From IMG/VR virus record IMGVR_UViG_3300034374_001006, positions 1 through 43,764 of that record: DNA of 43,764 bases. One strand, given 5' to 3'. This stretch comes from a virus. The notes under the pieces are model-generated. The model was not told the DNA's origin. It searched no databases and saw only the letters and a list, made by a program, of their open reading frames with translations. A program made the position numbers and the translations under genes. Shown here piece by piece: positions 30,976 to 40,091 of this stretch (positions within the stretch are counted from its first letter, which is position 1; the number at the start of each line of letters is the position of its first letter).

Positions 30976-31438
30976 GATCATAGCACGTGCCAAAAAGAAA
31001 GCTGCCACTGTAGGCAATCTACAGGGCAGCATCACAGGTAGCTTGAGTCATGTTGTCGGTGCGATAGGCGAGATCATCGTGGCTGACGCTATGGGTGCAG
31101 ACCAGTCGAACACCTACGACTATGATTTGGTGAGGGACGGGGAGCGGATCGACGTGAAAACGAAACGCTGCAATACCCGTCCCTTTCCACACTACGATTG
31201 TTCGGTGGCTGCACACGGGGCCAAACAGGATTGCGACAGTTATGTGTTTGTACGCATCCTGACCGATTCATCGCAGGCGTGGATACTGGGCAAGATTCCG
31301 AAGCAAGACTTCTACACGAAGGCAACGAAATACCAGAGGGGCGACGTAGACCCCGCAAACGGCTTCACGTTCAAGGCCGATTGTTACAATCTACCTATTA
31401 GTGAGTTGTCTGATGTCAAACAAAGCGTCTCTGTTTAA
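30884..31438 (+). CDS. PD-(D/E)xK nuclease-like protein
   Basis: 184 aa from GTG 30884 (GGAAGAG upstream); TTG 30950 is an alternative start, which would avoid most of the overlap with the 46-aa gene. Visible nuclease-like residues: Glu63 (GAIGEIIVADAM), Asp81 (YDYDLV), then Asp90-x-Lys92 (IDVKTK), followed by a beta-rich body with several Cys residues (CSVAAHG, CDSYVFVRIL). Likely a restriction-endonuclease-fold enzyme in DNA metabolism or host-DNA degradation. Substrate unknown. Confidence 0.65.
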   Translation: MTDGFNITPIRTTPVTKNGWKKLIKVKITPEIIARAKKKAATVGNLQGSITGSLSHVVGAIGEIIVADAMGADQSNTYDYDLVRDGERIDVKTKRCNTRPFPHYDCSVAAHGAKQDCDSYVFVRILTDSSQAWILGKIPKQDFYTKATKYQRGDVDPANGFTFKADCYNLPISELSDVKQSVSV

Positions 31439-31628
31439 GTTCGAAGCGAACCTCCTTACCAACGGGAAGGTCGAGTTGCTCTGTGAATCTGTGAGGCCCG
31501 AAGAGTTCGAGGGCGTGATCAACAACGGCCTGCCGGAGTACGACGGGGCACACTCCATAGCAAGCCTGTTGAGATACTTGAAGTCTTGGTCAGATGAGGC
31601 GATAGATAAGTCGGCCAGATATATCTAG
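31413..31628 (+). CDS. Hypothetical protein, last gene of the rightward operon
   Basis: 71 aa from ATG 31413 (MSNKASLFKFEANLL); a GTG at 31401 is also in frame. Overlaps the nuclease end by 26 bases. Beta-like start and an acidic middle (ESVRPEEFEGVINNG). Its TAG shares bases with the stop of the opposite-strand gene. No function recognised. Confidence 0.6.
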   Translation: MSNKASLFKFEANLLTNGKVELLCESVRPEEFEGVINNGLPEYDGAHSIASLLRYLKSWSDEAIDKSARYI

Positions 31629-31906
31629 CTTTTGCCCTTGCCGTCTGCAGCAAAGTCAGGAACCATCTTACCGGCTTTGTTCTTGACCATAGTCATTCCG
31701 CCGCCTGCCATCATCTTCGGACCCTGCATCATCGTGTTCTGCATCTGATTCTGCTGACCCTGTGTGGCAGTCATCATGCCCCCCGCTTGAGCCTTCTTGC
31801 GGGTTTTCTTTTTGGTGGTAGCCATGCCGCCGTACATCATAGGCTTACGCTTTGCAGCCCCGCCGTACATCATGCCCTTGCGCTGGCCATTGGTGTATGT
31901 TTTCAT
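31625..31906 (-). CDS. Met/Gly/Lys-rich repeat protein
   Basis: 93 aa with repeated MMYGG (residues 12-16 and 23-27) and Gly/Met segments such as AGGMM and MMAGGGM, between Lys/Arg-rich parts (AKRKP, TKKKTRKKA). Such Met-Gly-rich basic proteins occur at the ends of structural operons in marine phages. Possibly a minor virion protein; function unknown. It ends the leftward structural operon. Confidence 0.6.
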   Translation of the reverse strand: MKTYTNGQRKGMMYGGAAKRKPMMYGGMATTKKKTRKKAQAGGMMTATQGQQNQMQNTMMQGPKMMAGGGMTMVKNKAGKMVPDFAADGKGKS

Positions 31907-31916
31907 TTCTAGTCTC

Positions 31917-34900
31917 CTACGTTCTAGGTTTTATAAATTCAGGAAAGGCGTCTTCGGGTATAGTTTCAAGCTTTGCAGACTCTACGGACTCTGATACTGG
32001 TTCAGTCAGAATAGACCTGACTTCATCCGTATCTTCTACGCCTAACTCTATTAAGGCATCGGGTAAGTAATCTTCAGCATCGTACCCAAGCTTGCCAAAT
32101 TCCGTAACAATGAATGTTGTAAGCTTTGCAGAGAAGACATCCAAGTCTGCCTTAGTCATGTCTTTTGGAAATTCCATAAAACGGTGCATGAATTTCGCAC
32201 CATCCTTGTCCGTTGCTGCCATCTTCATAAGATCGATACCAGCCTTACTAGCCATAGAGACGGCAAGTTCTGCAGCCACGTACTGTGGGCTAACCATACC
32301 ACGACGGATGTTGAAGGCACGGGATATAAGCTGGTTTGTTCCGAATCCTGATACCAAGTTTGTAATCGTAGGGTCGTACTTTGCCATTACAGAATCTGCT
32401 TTTAAGTTCATATAAAAAGCTATGTCTTGTAGATACTGGACGTGATCATCGCCCAAGTAGTCCGCTAGGTTTCGAGCCACTACATCGTTATTTAGGAACT
32501 TTGCTAGTTCCCCCGGTGTAGACATTATTTCAGCAATGTCTCCCCGACGAGTCTCACCAGCGAGAACTTGAAGACCGCCCTTCTGAAGAAGTCCATCCAC
32601 AAGAAGCTGAGAAATACCTGCATCAATAACTTCGTCGATATCAACTTCAAAAGATACGTCCTCACCCTCAACACGACGTGTGATTGTGGTGGTTGTCTTA
32701 GTAGCATCGCCGCCTGACAGGGCTAACTTAGCGCGAAGTCGCATAGCATCTACTTTTCGAGGATCACCAGTTTCAAAGTATTCCTTTAAAAACTTAGCAC
32801 CATCCTTGCCTATACCCGCAACATCACTCACTGCCTTTAGTCCGGCATCACCCACTGCAGTTACACTATTAATAGTTTTTTCTTGCCGATTGATTTCATT
32901 CTTTATGCGCGTGGCTGTTTTACTAGCTGCATCTCTTACTTCTTTATCTACTTTTAGGAGTGTGCCGAACTTACGCCCCTCGCTTATCATGCCCTCGAAG
33001 TCAACAAGACTCACGGTATCTGTATTGCCGTTTACCAGACGCACATTAAATATTCCTTGAAGGTCTTTTATTCCGTCCATGTTAGCAGGCAATATCTCAG
33101 TGATAGCTTCTAGGCCCTTCTCTCTGTCCAGTACGTTAAGTGTTTCCCTAGCCCACGTATCGTACACAAATTCTGTCAGGGCTGTAGAGATTGCTCCGTA
33201 TACAGCCATGCTGTCTTTATCGGCTGCGTCAAAAAACAACTCGCCATTTGGACCCTTGTTTGCAAACTCTCCTAGAAGTCTTCGTATTTCATCCCTAACA
33301 GGTGCGCGGTTCATTGCACTGGGATTACGGGCTGCTGCATTTATCTTGTTTGCTAGTGGGCGAAGAAATGTGTCCGGACTCGTAGCACCATACCCAAAAC
33401 GGAACAAGCGTACAAAGTCAGACTCTTCGCTTGGACCCACACGCTCCGTCAGTGCGCCGAACTTTTGCGACTTGAGGAACTTAGAGCCTGCACCATCCAT
33501 ACGCTGAAACCTGTCAAACCACTCAGCCTTGTATAGGTCAGCAGCAGCCTGCCACTCACGGAAATACTCAGGAGCTTCACTCTTTACAATATCAAGAAGT
33601 CGTCCCTCGTATGTTTCGTACTGGTGAGCGAGACGACCATTACCAACTCCTATGGCGTAGTCCCGGAATGCGGAGTACACATCCATAACTTCGCCGGGAG
33701 CAGCCTGAAAACCTGTAAACCCGCTCTTGTCCATATGATACATAAGAAGCTTGAGCGGTGTTACGTCCTTGATGTACAGAGCGTTCTTTGAACCATCCTC
33801 TAGGAATTCGATACTGGCATTCTGCATCATTCCGTCGAATGTTTCTTTTCCAAGAGAATCCGCCCACCGTTTTGACATGGCATTGAAGGCGTCGTTTACG
33901 CGCTTACCCAATGCTCCACTGAAAAACTTTCCCTCTGGACTGAAGAATGTGGACAGCGTTGCGCCACCATCCGGATCATCTTTGGCGAACTCGTACAACT
34001 CCTTTATCATACTGCCTATATTTATGGTAGTATTTTCTTTTTCTGCACGTGCATCTAGCCCCTTGAACCCTCGCTTGGCAAGGCCCTTAAATCGTGCCAC
34101 GTTGTTCATTATAACGGTTTCAAAGTGTGAAGAAGTGAGAGCAGACCGTTTCTCATCCACACGAGACTTTTTTAAGTTTTCTGCCCGTCTTGCGAGGCCC
34201 TCGTTGATGCGTGTGCGAAGGCCGTTTCTATAGGCCATTTCATCAAGGTCTTTTCTAAGTCTTTTATTGACATTTACACCCGCAGAAACAAATTTCTCTA
34301 GTATTTCAGGTGTTACCTCTTGGAATGTGTCTTCCGTAGACATGTCGATTAAGTCTTCGATATTTCTGTTTAGCTGCGCTCCACCTTCAGCTATCCCCTC
34401 TTCACCCCGACGTATAGTTTCTTCTAGGGTTTGCATGTAGTCTTCCAGCATCTGCTTATCGTCGGGGTCTACTACATCTCTCTTAATCAGGCGACGAAAA
34501 TTATCTAGGGCAAGCTTTGCCTGAGTAACAGTTTGAGTTTGCAATTCAAACATTGCTTCGGCTTCGTTTATTCCTGCCTCAGAGTTTAGGGCGTTAGAGC
34601 TAATTTTACTCAAGGCTAATTGCTGTGCTGATCTCATCCATCCCATGTTAGACATCGTGGCGAATGTTTCACGGAAGGCTGTGCTGGCTTCCTCGTACTC
34701 CGAACTATTCTCTTCAAATGCGTTTAGGATTCTGGCTTGAAGTTTTTGATACTGCTTCAAACTATCCTTAACCATCGCACGAGAGTCATCATCCAACACT
34801 GTGGACAATTTTTGCATGTACTTCAGGGCTTTTCGTTCAGCATACGTTAGACCTTTGCCGCCCCTTGACGGATGACTTTCTATCAGCTCGCGGTACTTGA

Positions 34901-36866
34901 CCATGTCTTCATCGACAAGGACGCCTGTAAAAAAGTCTGGCCCTAGCGCAGGAGATGCAAGCACACTAGCCATATCCTGTATAGCTATACCTACGTTCGC
35001 CGCAGGATTTCCAAAGTAACTGTTAATACCTCCGCCTACACGACTAACAAGATTTATAGCAGTCGGACCACCTACAAGGTACGCTACGGCAGCTATCCCC
35101 TGTGCAGTCAAACGATCACCGTCAGTCAGTCCCTGCAAAAATTCGCCACCTAAATACTGGGCTGCAGCCATAGGCAGTGTTTCAGAGATTGTCGTTTTAA
35201 TTACAGGCATACCGTCCATTAGTATTTTGGACTGAAAGCGTTGTGAAATTAGGGACTCTTTGTTTGTTCGCAGGGTTTCAATCTCTAAGTCGTCAGCAAA
35301 CTTGTATATGTCGCCCTTCTTAAAGCCTGCTTCAGGCATATCATACGTCAATACTTTTCCGTCGAGAGTTCGACGATCATCTAAATCTGTAGATATACGT
35401 GCAACTTCATCACTTATGCGAGTAAAACCCTCCTGCGCTTTTTCTAGTTCTAGGGCATTTGCAACTGCACGTTTGTTGAACTTGAAAGCTTTATCCTGTT
35501 GTTGAAGTATTAGAAGCTGCTGTCCTGTAGGCAAATTCTCTAGACGCTTGGCGGTACGTCCACCCTTTGCAATAACCGCGTCGATACGGTTACGAACACG
35601 AGCAAGTTCCCTCGTGTCGCTAGCTAGTCGTGCCTTTGTAGTGCCCAACATCATTGCGGCTGTATCTATTGCTGCAACACCAAACTGTTCAAATTCTGTT
35701 AGCGTCTCTAGGCTTGCATTGAATACATTTTGTGCGATATCTTCTGTGACAAGCATACGCTTACCCCGCAGGGTTCCTCCGGTTGGAGTAGCTATTTCCT
35801 GCCCATCCTCACCAACTATTGCCGGATTGAGGATGCGATTCAATCGCTCCGGATCGTCAGCTAGGCGCACTTTTAGCTCCCGACGCAGGGCATCGTCCAT
35901 ATACGCGCTTAATGTTCTTATGCCTACCTCGTCGCTCAATAATTTGCGCCAAGATTCCTGTATCATTTCACGCACAGGAGCGTCTTCTCTCCATATCTTT
36001 GCTGCGGTTTTGTAGTCCATGTCAAAGAATGGTTTTTCATCACCAAAAGCACGACCTGCTTGTGCCATACCCCTTGCAGCCCACTCAGTTGCAGCAGTTA
36101 TTGCGGAGGGCGTATAACTAAAAAGCAGGTCACTGCCGAAAAGAATAGAGCCACGTATGATGTTTTCGTTGAATGCTTCTTGAACACCGTCTGACATGCT
36201 GCCGGTGGATATTAGCTGAGTCATAGTCTCTTCGATAAGATCGGTATCATCCGGGGTAAGACCCGGCACGCTATCAAACTTATTGAGAACAGCACCCAGT
36301 ATCTTCTGATTGGCAATGAATTTTATTTCTTGCTTGCTGTATAAAGCAGGGTCTTCTTCTTCTGTGACAGTAGGCTCAAACGTACCCGTTCCATACGCAG
36401 TTTTCGGCCCAATTGAGCGAGACTGGTTGTACACATCCATAAGGACATTGAGTTCGTTTTGTACGTTTGCTCTGAAGCCTGCATCATTAGACTCATCATT
36501 TGCGGCTGCTACCATACTTGACAGTGCAGTGGCATCCCGATTACCTACTCCCTCAATCTGACCCGCATTGATCCTCTCTTGGAATCCAGCCATGTCAACG
36601 CCAGATCGCTGCTGCTCAAGGCTCTCTTCCATAGACTCGCCCAGAGTACGACTGTCAAACAAACCTACTCGCTCATCTGCACCAGCAAGCGTTCCGGGTT
36701 CGCCCGAACTGAACGGAAGTGCGCTTTTGTCTAGGATGCCAGACGTTCCGAACAGTGCCTCACCAGTCGATGCTAGGGTAACTGGCTTGTCTGGCTCCGT
36801 AGCAGCAGGAGGCAACGCCGTTTGCGTGTTCTGATCTGTGTCTAGGTTCTGTGCTAGTTCAGCCAT
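31917..36866 (-). CDS. 1649-aa giant virion protein (putative internal/ejection protein)
   Basis: The largest gene of the window. Mostly helical and charged with long coiled-coil-like stretches (about 680-960), a Gly-rich hydrophobic part around 560-620 (AAQYLGGEFLQGL, IAAVAYLVGGPTAINLVSR) and a loosely charged N-terminus. No enzymatic motif recognised by eye. Size and position, last among the large structural genes after the 743-aa gene, resemble internal virion proteins that form the DNA-ejection tunnel of podoviruses (such as T7 gp15/gp16). The role is inferred only from context. Confidence 0.7.
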   Translation of the reverse strand: MAELAQNLDTDQNTQTALPPAATEPDKPVTLASTGEALFGTSGILDKSALPFSSGEPGTLAGADERVGLFDSRTLGESMEESLEQQRSGVDMAGFQERINAGQIEGVGNRDATALSSMVAAANDESNDAGFRANVQNELNVLMDVYNQSRSIGPKTAYGTGTFEPTVTEEEDPALYSKQEIKFIANQKILGAVLNKFDSVPGLTPDDTDLIEETMTQLISTGSMSDGVQEAFNENIIRGSILFGSDLLFSYTPSAITAATEWAARGMAQAGRAFGDEKPFFDMDYKTAAKIWREDAPVREMIQESWRKLLSDEVGIRTLSAYMDDALRRELKVRLADDPERLNRILNPAIVGEDGQEIATPTGGTLRGKRMLVTEDIAQNVFNASLETLTEFEQFGVAAIDTAAMMLGTTKARLASDTRELARVRNRIDAVIAKGGRTAKRLENLPTGQQLLILQQQDKAFKFNKRAVANALELEKAQEGFTRISDEVARISTDLDDRRTLDGKVLTYDMPEAGFKKGDIYKFADDLEIETLRTNKESLISQRFQSKILMDGMPVIKTTISETLPMAAAQYLGGEFLQGLTDGDRLTAQGIAAVAYLVGGPTAINLVSRVGGGINSYFGNPAANVGIAIQDMASVLASPALGPDFFTGVLVDEDMVKYRELIESHPSRGGKGLTYAERKALKYMQKLSTVLDDDSRAMVKDSLKQYQKLQARILNAFEENSSEYEEASTAFRETFATMSNMGWMRSAQQLALSKISSNALNSEAGINEAEAMFELQTQTVTQAKLALDNFRRLIKRDVVDPDDKQMLEDYMQTLEETIRRGEEGIAEGGAQLNRNIEDLIDMSTEDTFQEVTPEILEKFVSAGVNVNKRLRKDLDEMAYRNGLRTRINEGLARRAENLKKSRVDEKRSALTSSHFETVIMNNVARFKGLAKRGFKGLDARAEKENTTINIGSMIKELYEFAKDDPDGGATLSTFFSPEGKFFSGALGKRVNDAFNAMSKRWADSLGKETFDGMMQNASIEFLEDGSKNALYIKDVTPLKLLMYHMDKSGFTGFQAAPGEVMDVYSAFRDYAIGVGNGRLAHQYETYEGRLLDIVKSEAPEYFREWQAAADLYKAEWFDRFQRMDGAGSKFLKSQKFGALTERVGPSEESDFVRLFRFGYGATSPDTFLRPLANKINAAARNPSAMNRAPVRDEIRRLLGEFANKGPNGELFFDAADKDSMAVYGAISTALTEFVYDTWARETLNVLDREKGLEAITEILPANMDGIKDLQGIFNVRLVNGNTDTVSLVDFEGMISEGRKFGTLLKVDKEVRDAASKTATRIKNEINRQEKTINSVTAVGDAGLKAVSDVAGIGKDGAKFLKEYFETGDPRKVDAMRLRAKLALSGGDATKTTTTITRRVEGEDVSFEVDIDEVIDAGISQLLVDGLLQKGGLQVLAGETRRGDIAEIMSTPGELAKFLNNDVVARNLADYLGDDHVQYLQDIAFYMNLKADSVMAKYDPTITNLVSGFGTNQLISRAFNIRRGMVSPQYVAAELAVSMASKAGIDLMKMAATDKDGAKFMHRFMEFPKDMTKADLDVFSAKLTTFIVTEFGKLGYDAEDYLPDALIELGVEDTDEVRSILTEPVSESVESAKLETIPEDAFPEFIKPRT

Positions 36867-36868
36867 GC

Positions 36869-39100
36869 TTATGTGCCCTGTCCGCTTGGTACGCTAACGT
36901 CTGCAGATTGTGATTGTGGTGGCATGTAATTTTGTGGTATTCCGGGTGCGCTCAAGATTGAAGACAGCAGGTCCATGTCCGTTATTATTTGCATAGTTGT
37001 CGAATCGTACACTTTGCCGTTTCCAGCAAGCATGTAGGTTTGACCTCCGTAAGAAACTGTGCCTGCATTGTTTTTCATGGAGTACACCGGAGGCTCTATC
37101 TGATCACCCGGTGCGACAGACATAGACTCAGAGGCGGTCTGGAATCCTGCTGCACGAGCCAGCATAGTTACGGAGTGGTGCCCTTGAATTTGTTGCTTCT
37201 CTACGGATGTAACTGGGCCAGTTGAGTCTGCGTACTTTGCCATGTGAGCGTAACGATTTTTCTGTCGTGTAAAGTCATCAATTGCGTATTGTATACGCGC
37301 CTTCATTTGTTCCGGAGTATCCAGTTCCTCACCCAGACGAGCAAGCTGCTGGATGATATCTTGGTTTGACAGACGACCTGAAGGGTCTGCAGCACGAGCC
37401 ATCTGAAAGGCTAGGGAGATGCGAAGTGACTCGAAGCGGGCGTACATTACGCCCATCTCTTCGGCAGTCATTCGTGTACCATCCTTCTTGAAAAGCCTAT
37501 CCTTTTCAGCAACAGCCATACCGTCTTTTCTACGCTGTTCTATGCCTGCATTTAGCCCTTCAATATATTCTGTGGTCATATACTTTTTGCTATCGTCCGT
37601 ACGACTCTCGCCCGTTGCGTTGTCAAAGCCCAACTCTCCAGCCCTACGGCTAGAAACGATCTGTGTATCTGGAGCTACGGAAGTAATCGCACCACGAGAA
37701 ACGGCATCACCCTCGTCGTCTGAGTCGAAGAAGAATCCCAGTACGTTTTTAGCACGGGATACCGCGCCAGCGTACCTACTAACTACGGGAAGGGTCGTAA
37801 ATTCATCCGCCATATTTCGTAGGGCAACCAATCCGGTAGTCTCACTCAACACAGCTTCGAGGGCTACATTAGAATCTAAAATCTTTTGGAAGTCGTCCTC
37901 TGTTGCGGTAGAAGAAATCAAGACTCGTGCCGCATGTAGTTTTGCGGTTGCTATAGGTTTAGCTGGTGTACCCCCGGTTCCCGGTATGCCGCCTGCTCTT
38001 GGACGGGACTGTGTTTCGAATTGTTGTGGCTTTTGATAGGAACCCAAAATGAATGACATTTCAACGAGGTCACCATTGGTGATTTCGTTGAGGTCTTTCA
38101 GCATTGCGTTGGCAGTATCCTTGTTCAGGTTTGCAAACGTCGTCGATGCTGTGGGACCAAAAAGCTCGTACTTGGCTCCGAAGTCTATAGTCGCATCGAA
38201 GAGCCTTTCCCTGTCAGCCTTGTTGTACCCTGTGAGTATATCCGTATACCGCACCCATGTGGCGGCGTAGTTATCAGTATTCGCGCCGAAGTTGTTCATC
38301 ACTGTAGTTTGAGCCTTTGCGTGTGCATCACTCTTTGGCTTCATAATTTCAAAGCCTATAACATTGCCATCGGCCTCAACATTTTTTGAAGGAGTTGCAC
38401 TCTCAACACCATCGTTCATTATAACGTATTGATCACCAAACGTGGACTGTCGGTTTTGATCAGGGTACAATACGTTATACACGTCATCGAACATCTGTGT
38501 CGAACGAAGCACTCCATCCATCTCCGGGAGGTCCACTTCAAATTCACCCGTTTTAAAGTAGTTATCTCTCTGTATAATCGCAGCGTTTGCCCGTATTATC
38601 TGCTCAAAGTCGAGGTGTACACTTTCCGGAGCGTTTTTAAACTTATCAGGATTCTTTTGAATTTCGGCAACTAGCGTTGTTATATTGCCCATAGCCTCGT
38701 TCGGATTGGCTGCCTTTTTAACGTCTGTATAGAAATCATATCTGTAGTCGTCCTGCCCAATGAATGATACTACTGCTGGATCATCATCGTCAGTTTTAGC
38801 TGTTGTCTTCAGCTTACCAATCAAGTCTGCCATCGCAGTGTCTGGAATGAGTTCCTCACCCCTCGTACCAAAGAGATCGATACCACCCCGCTGTGCATCC
38901 TGCTCACGCGCACTTGAGAGCATAGACTTTATAGCTGCTACGTTTTTATTGTTAAAGTCATCCCCCAGACCTGATGTCAGGACTGCGTTCTCAATAGTAT
39001 CTAGGCGTGTCCGTTCAGCCTGACGACGCTCCATCTCACGGCCAATGTTTCCCGTGAAACCTTTGACAAGACCTGATGCAAGTGCTATCCCGATACCCAT
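36869..39100 (-). CDS. 743-aa virion protein (putative ejection protein)
   Basis: Starts with a hydrophobic Gly/Ala stretch (MGIGIALASGLVKGFTGN) then long charged helices (residues 20-200), a central alpha/beta region and a Gln/Met/Pro/Ser tail. N-terminal hydrophobic segments and helical bulk are typical of internal virion proteins. It lies 3 bases from the 1649-aa gene and 3 bases after the 184-aa gene; probably made together with them. No enzymatic motif seen. Confidence 0.65.
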   Translation of the reverse strand: MGIGIALASGLVKGFTGNIGREMERRQAERTRLDTIENAVLTSGLGDDFNNKNVAAIKSMLSSAREQDAQRGGIDLFGTRGEELIPDTAMADLIGKLKTTAKTDDDDPAVVSFIGQDDYRYDFYTDVKKAANPNEAMGNITTLVAEIQKNPDKFKNAPESVHLDFEQIIRANAAIIQRDNYFKTGEFEVDLPEMDGVLRSTQMFDDVYNVLYPDQNRQSTFGDQYVIMNDGVESATPSKNVEADGNVIGFEIMKPKSDAHAKAQTTVMNNFGANTDNYAATWVRYTDILTGYNKADRERLFDATIDFGAKYELFGPTASTTFANLNKDTANAMLKDLNEITNGDLVEMSFILGSYQKPQQFETQSRPRAGGIPGTGGTPAKPIATAKLHAARVLISSTATEDDFQKILDSNVALEAVLSETTGLVALRNMADEFTTLPVVSRYAGAVSRAKNVLGFFFDSDDEGDAVSRGAITSVAPDTQIVSSRRAGELGFDNATGESRTDDSKKYMTTEYIEGLNAGIEQRRKDGMAVAEKDRLFKKDGTRMTAEEMGVMYARFESLRISLAFQMARAADPSGRLSNQDIIQQLARLGEELDTPEQMKARIQYAIDDFTRQKNRYAHMAKYADSTGPVTSVEKQQIQGHHSVTMLARAAGFQTASESMSVAPGDQIEPPVYSMKNNAGTVSYGGQTYMLAGNGKVYDSTTMQIITDMDLLSSILSAPGIPQNYMPPQSQSADVSVPSGQGT

Positions 39101-39103
39101 TGC

Positions 39104-39658
39104 CTATGATTCCTTTTCATCTTTTTTCATTGACATGAAGCTATCCTCTTTCGGAGGTTCTGGATCGTCTCCCCTGCGATAACTCTCGTTGATCTTTTCA
39201 CTTACGTACGCAAACATGGCCGGATTATTGTTTTGCATCATGGAGAAGAAGGTCGAGTCGTCCATCTCATCCTCAGTTAGTGCGTTTTCGTTTTCGAAGA
39301 GTCGGTAGGGCACGTTCTCTTCCTCCGCAACTGATGCGATATACATACCTAGAGGTCCCTTGATGAGCAAGCCCACATCTGGTGAGAACCCACCCTCCTG
39401 AAAAGCTTGAAATATATACCCCTCTACAAGCGATTCAACAGATGCTCCCACCATCAAGAGCTTCATCATCTCCTCACGTACGTGCGGCACCTCTAGCGAG
39501 TCTACAGCCTCACGAAGAACAATTTCAGGATTTACTTGTTGTTGCGGCTTTCCCCACGGCCAACGCTCGTTGTCGGACGTGAGACCATAGCCGGGAGGTG
39601 CCATAGAAAATGGGTCTTTGGCTTCGATAGTGCCGCGCATAGGAAGTTCTTCAGCCAT
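39104..39658 (-). CDS. Hypothetical virion-operon protein
   Basis: 184 aa, acidic. N-terminal Pro/Gly segment (DPFSMAPPGYGLT), a helical middle (EIVLREAVDSLEVPHVREEM, VESLVEGYIFQAFQEGG) and a Glu/Asp/Lys tail with PPKEDSFMSMKKDEKES. No family recognised. Position between two putative ejection genes suggests a structural or assembly role. Confidence 0.6.
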   Translation of the reverse strand: MAEELPMRGTIEAKDPFSMAPPGYGLTSDNERWPWGKPQQQVNPEIVLREAVDSLEVPHVREEMMKLLMVGASVESLVEGYIFQAFQEGGFSPDVGLLIKGPLGMYIASVAEEENVPYRLFENENALTEDEMDDSTFFSMMQNNNPAMFAYVSEKINESYRRGDDPEPPKEDSFMSMKKDEKES

Positions 39659-39660
39659 CT

Positions 39661-40089
39661 TTACCTTACCTTAATATCACCGGGTTGTTTTGTAGCTAGA
39701 GTTTTGCGTCCCTGCGCTGCGGTGGGGCGAGTGACGTACTTTGCGGAGAAGTCTTGCATCTGTCGGTTTGTACTTTCGGTAAGCATACGGTTTATCGCTG
39801 AAGATACACGAGGGTCGGATTGTACCAGTTGCTGTACGGGGTCTAAGCGTACCGAACTTGATCGCGCCGAACCCAACCGCATCTCTCCGATAGATCGGGC
39901 ACGGGGAATTTCCGGAGTAGAGAACGGACCCTTCTCTAGGTTTCCTTCTTTACCCAGCAGGCCACTGCTCATAAGGAATGACTGCGCTAGGTTCATACCC
40001 TTGCCCCCGCCCTGTTGTTGGGGGGAACCTCCACCGCCTGTAAGTAGGGAAAGTCCGATAGGTATTAGGGCTGTTAGAAATGAACTCAT
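39661..40089 (-). CDS. Hypothetical virion-operon protein with hydrophobic N-terminus
   Basis: 142 aa. MSSFLTALIPIGLSLLTGGGG forms one hydrophobic segment followed by a Gln/Gly spacer; the rest is polar with Arg-rich segments (ARSIGEMRLGSARSSSVRL). Looks like a small membrane-interacting virion protein. The stop is two bases from the next gene. No known family. Confidence 0.6.
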   Translation of the reverse strand: MSSFLTALIPIGLSLLTGGGGSPQQQGGGKGMNLAQSFLMSSGLLGKEGNLEKGPFSTPEIPRARSIGEMRLGSARSSSVRLDPVQQLVQSDPRVSSAINRMLTESTNRQMQDFSAKYVTRPTAAQGRKTLATKQPGDIKVR

Positions 40090-40091
40090 CG

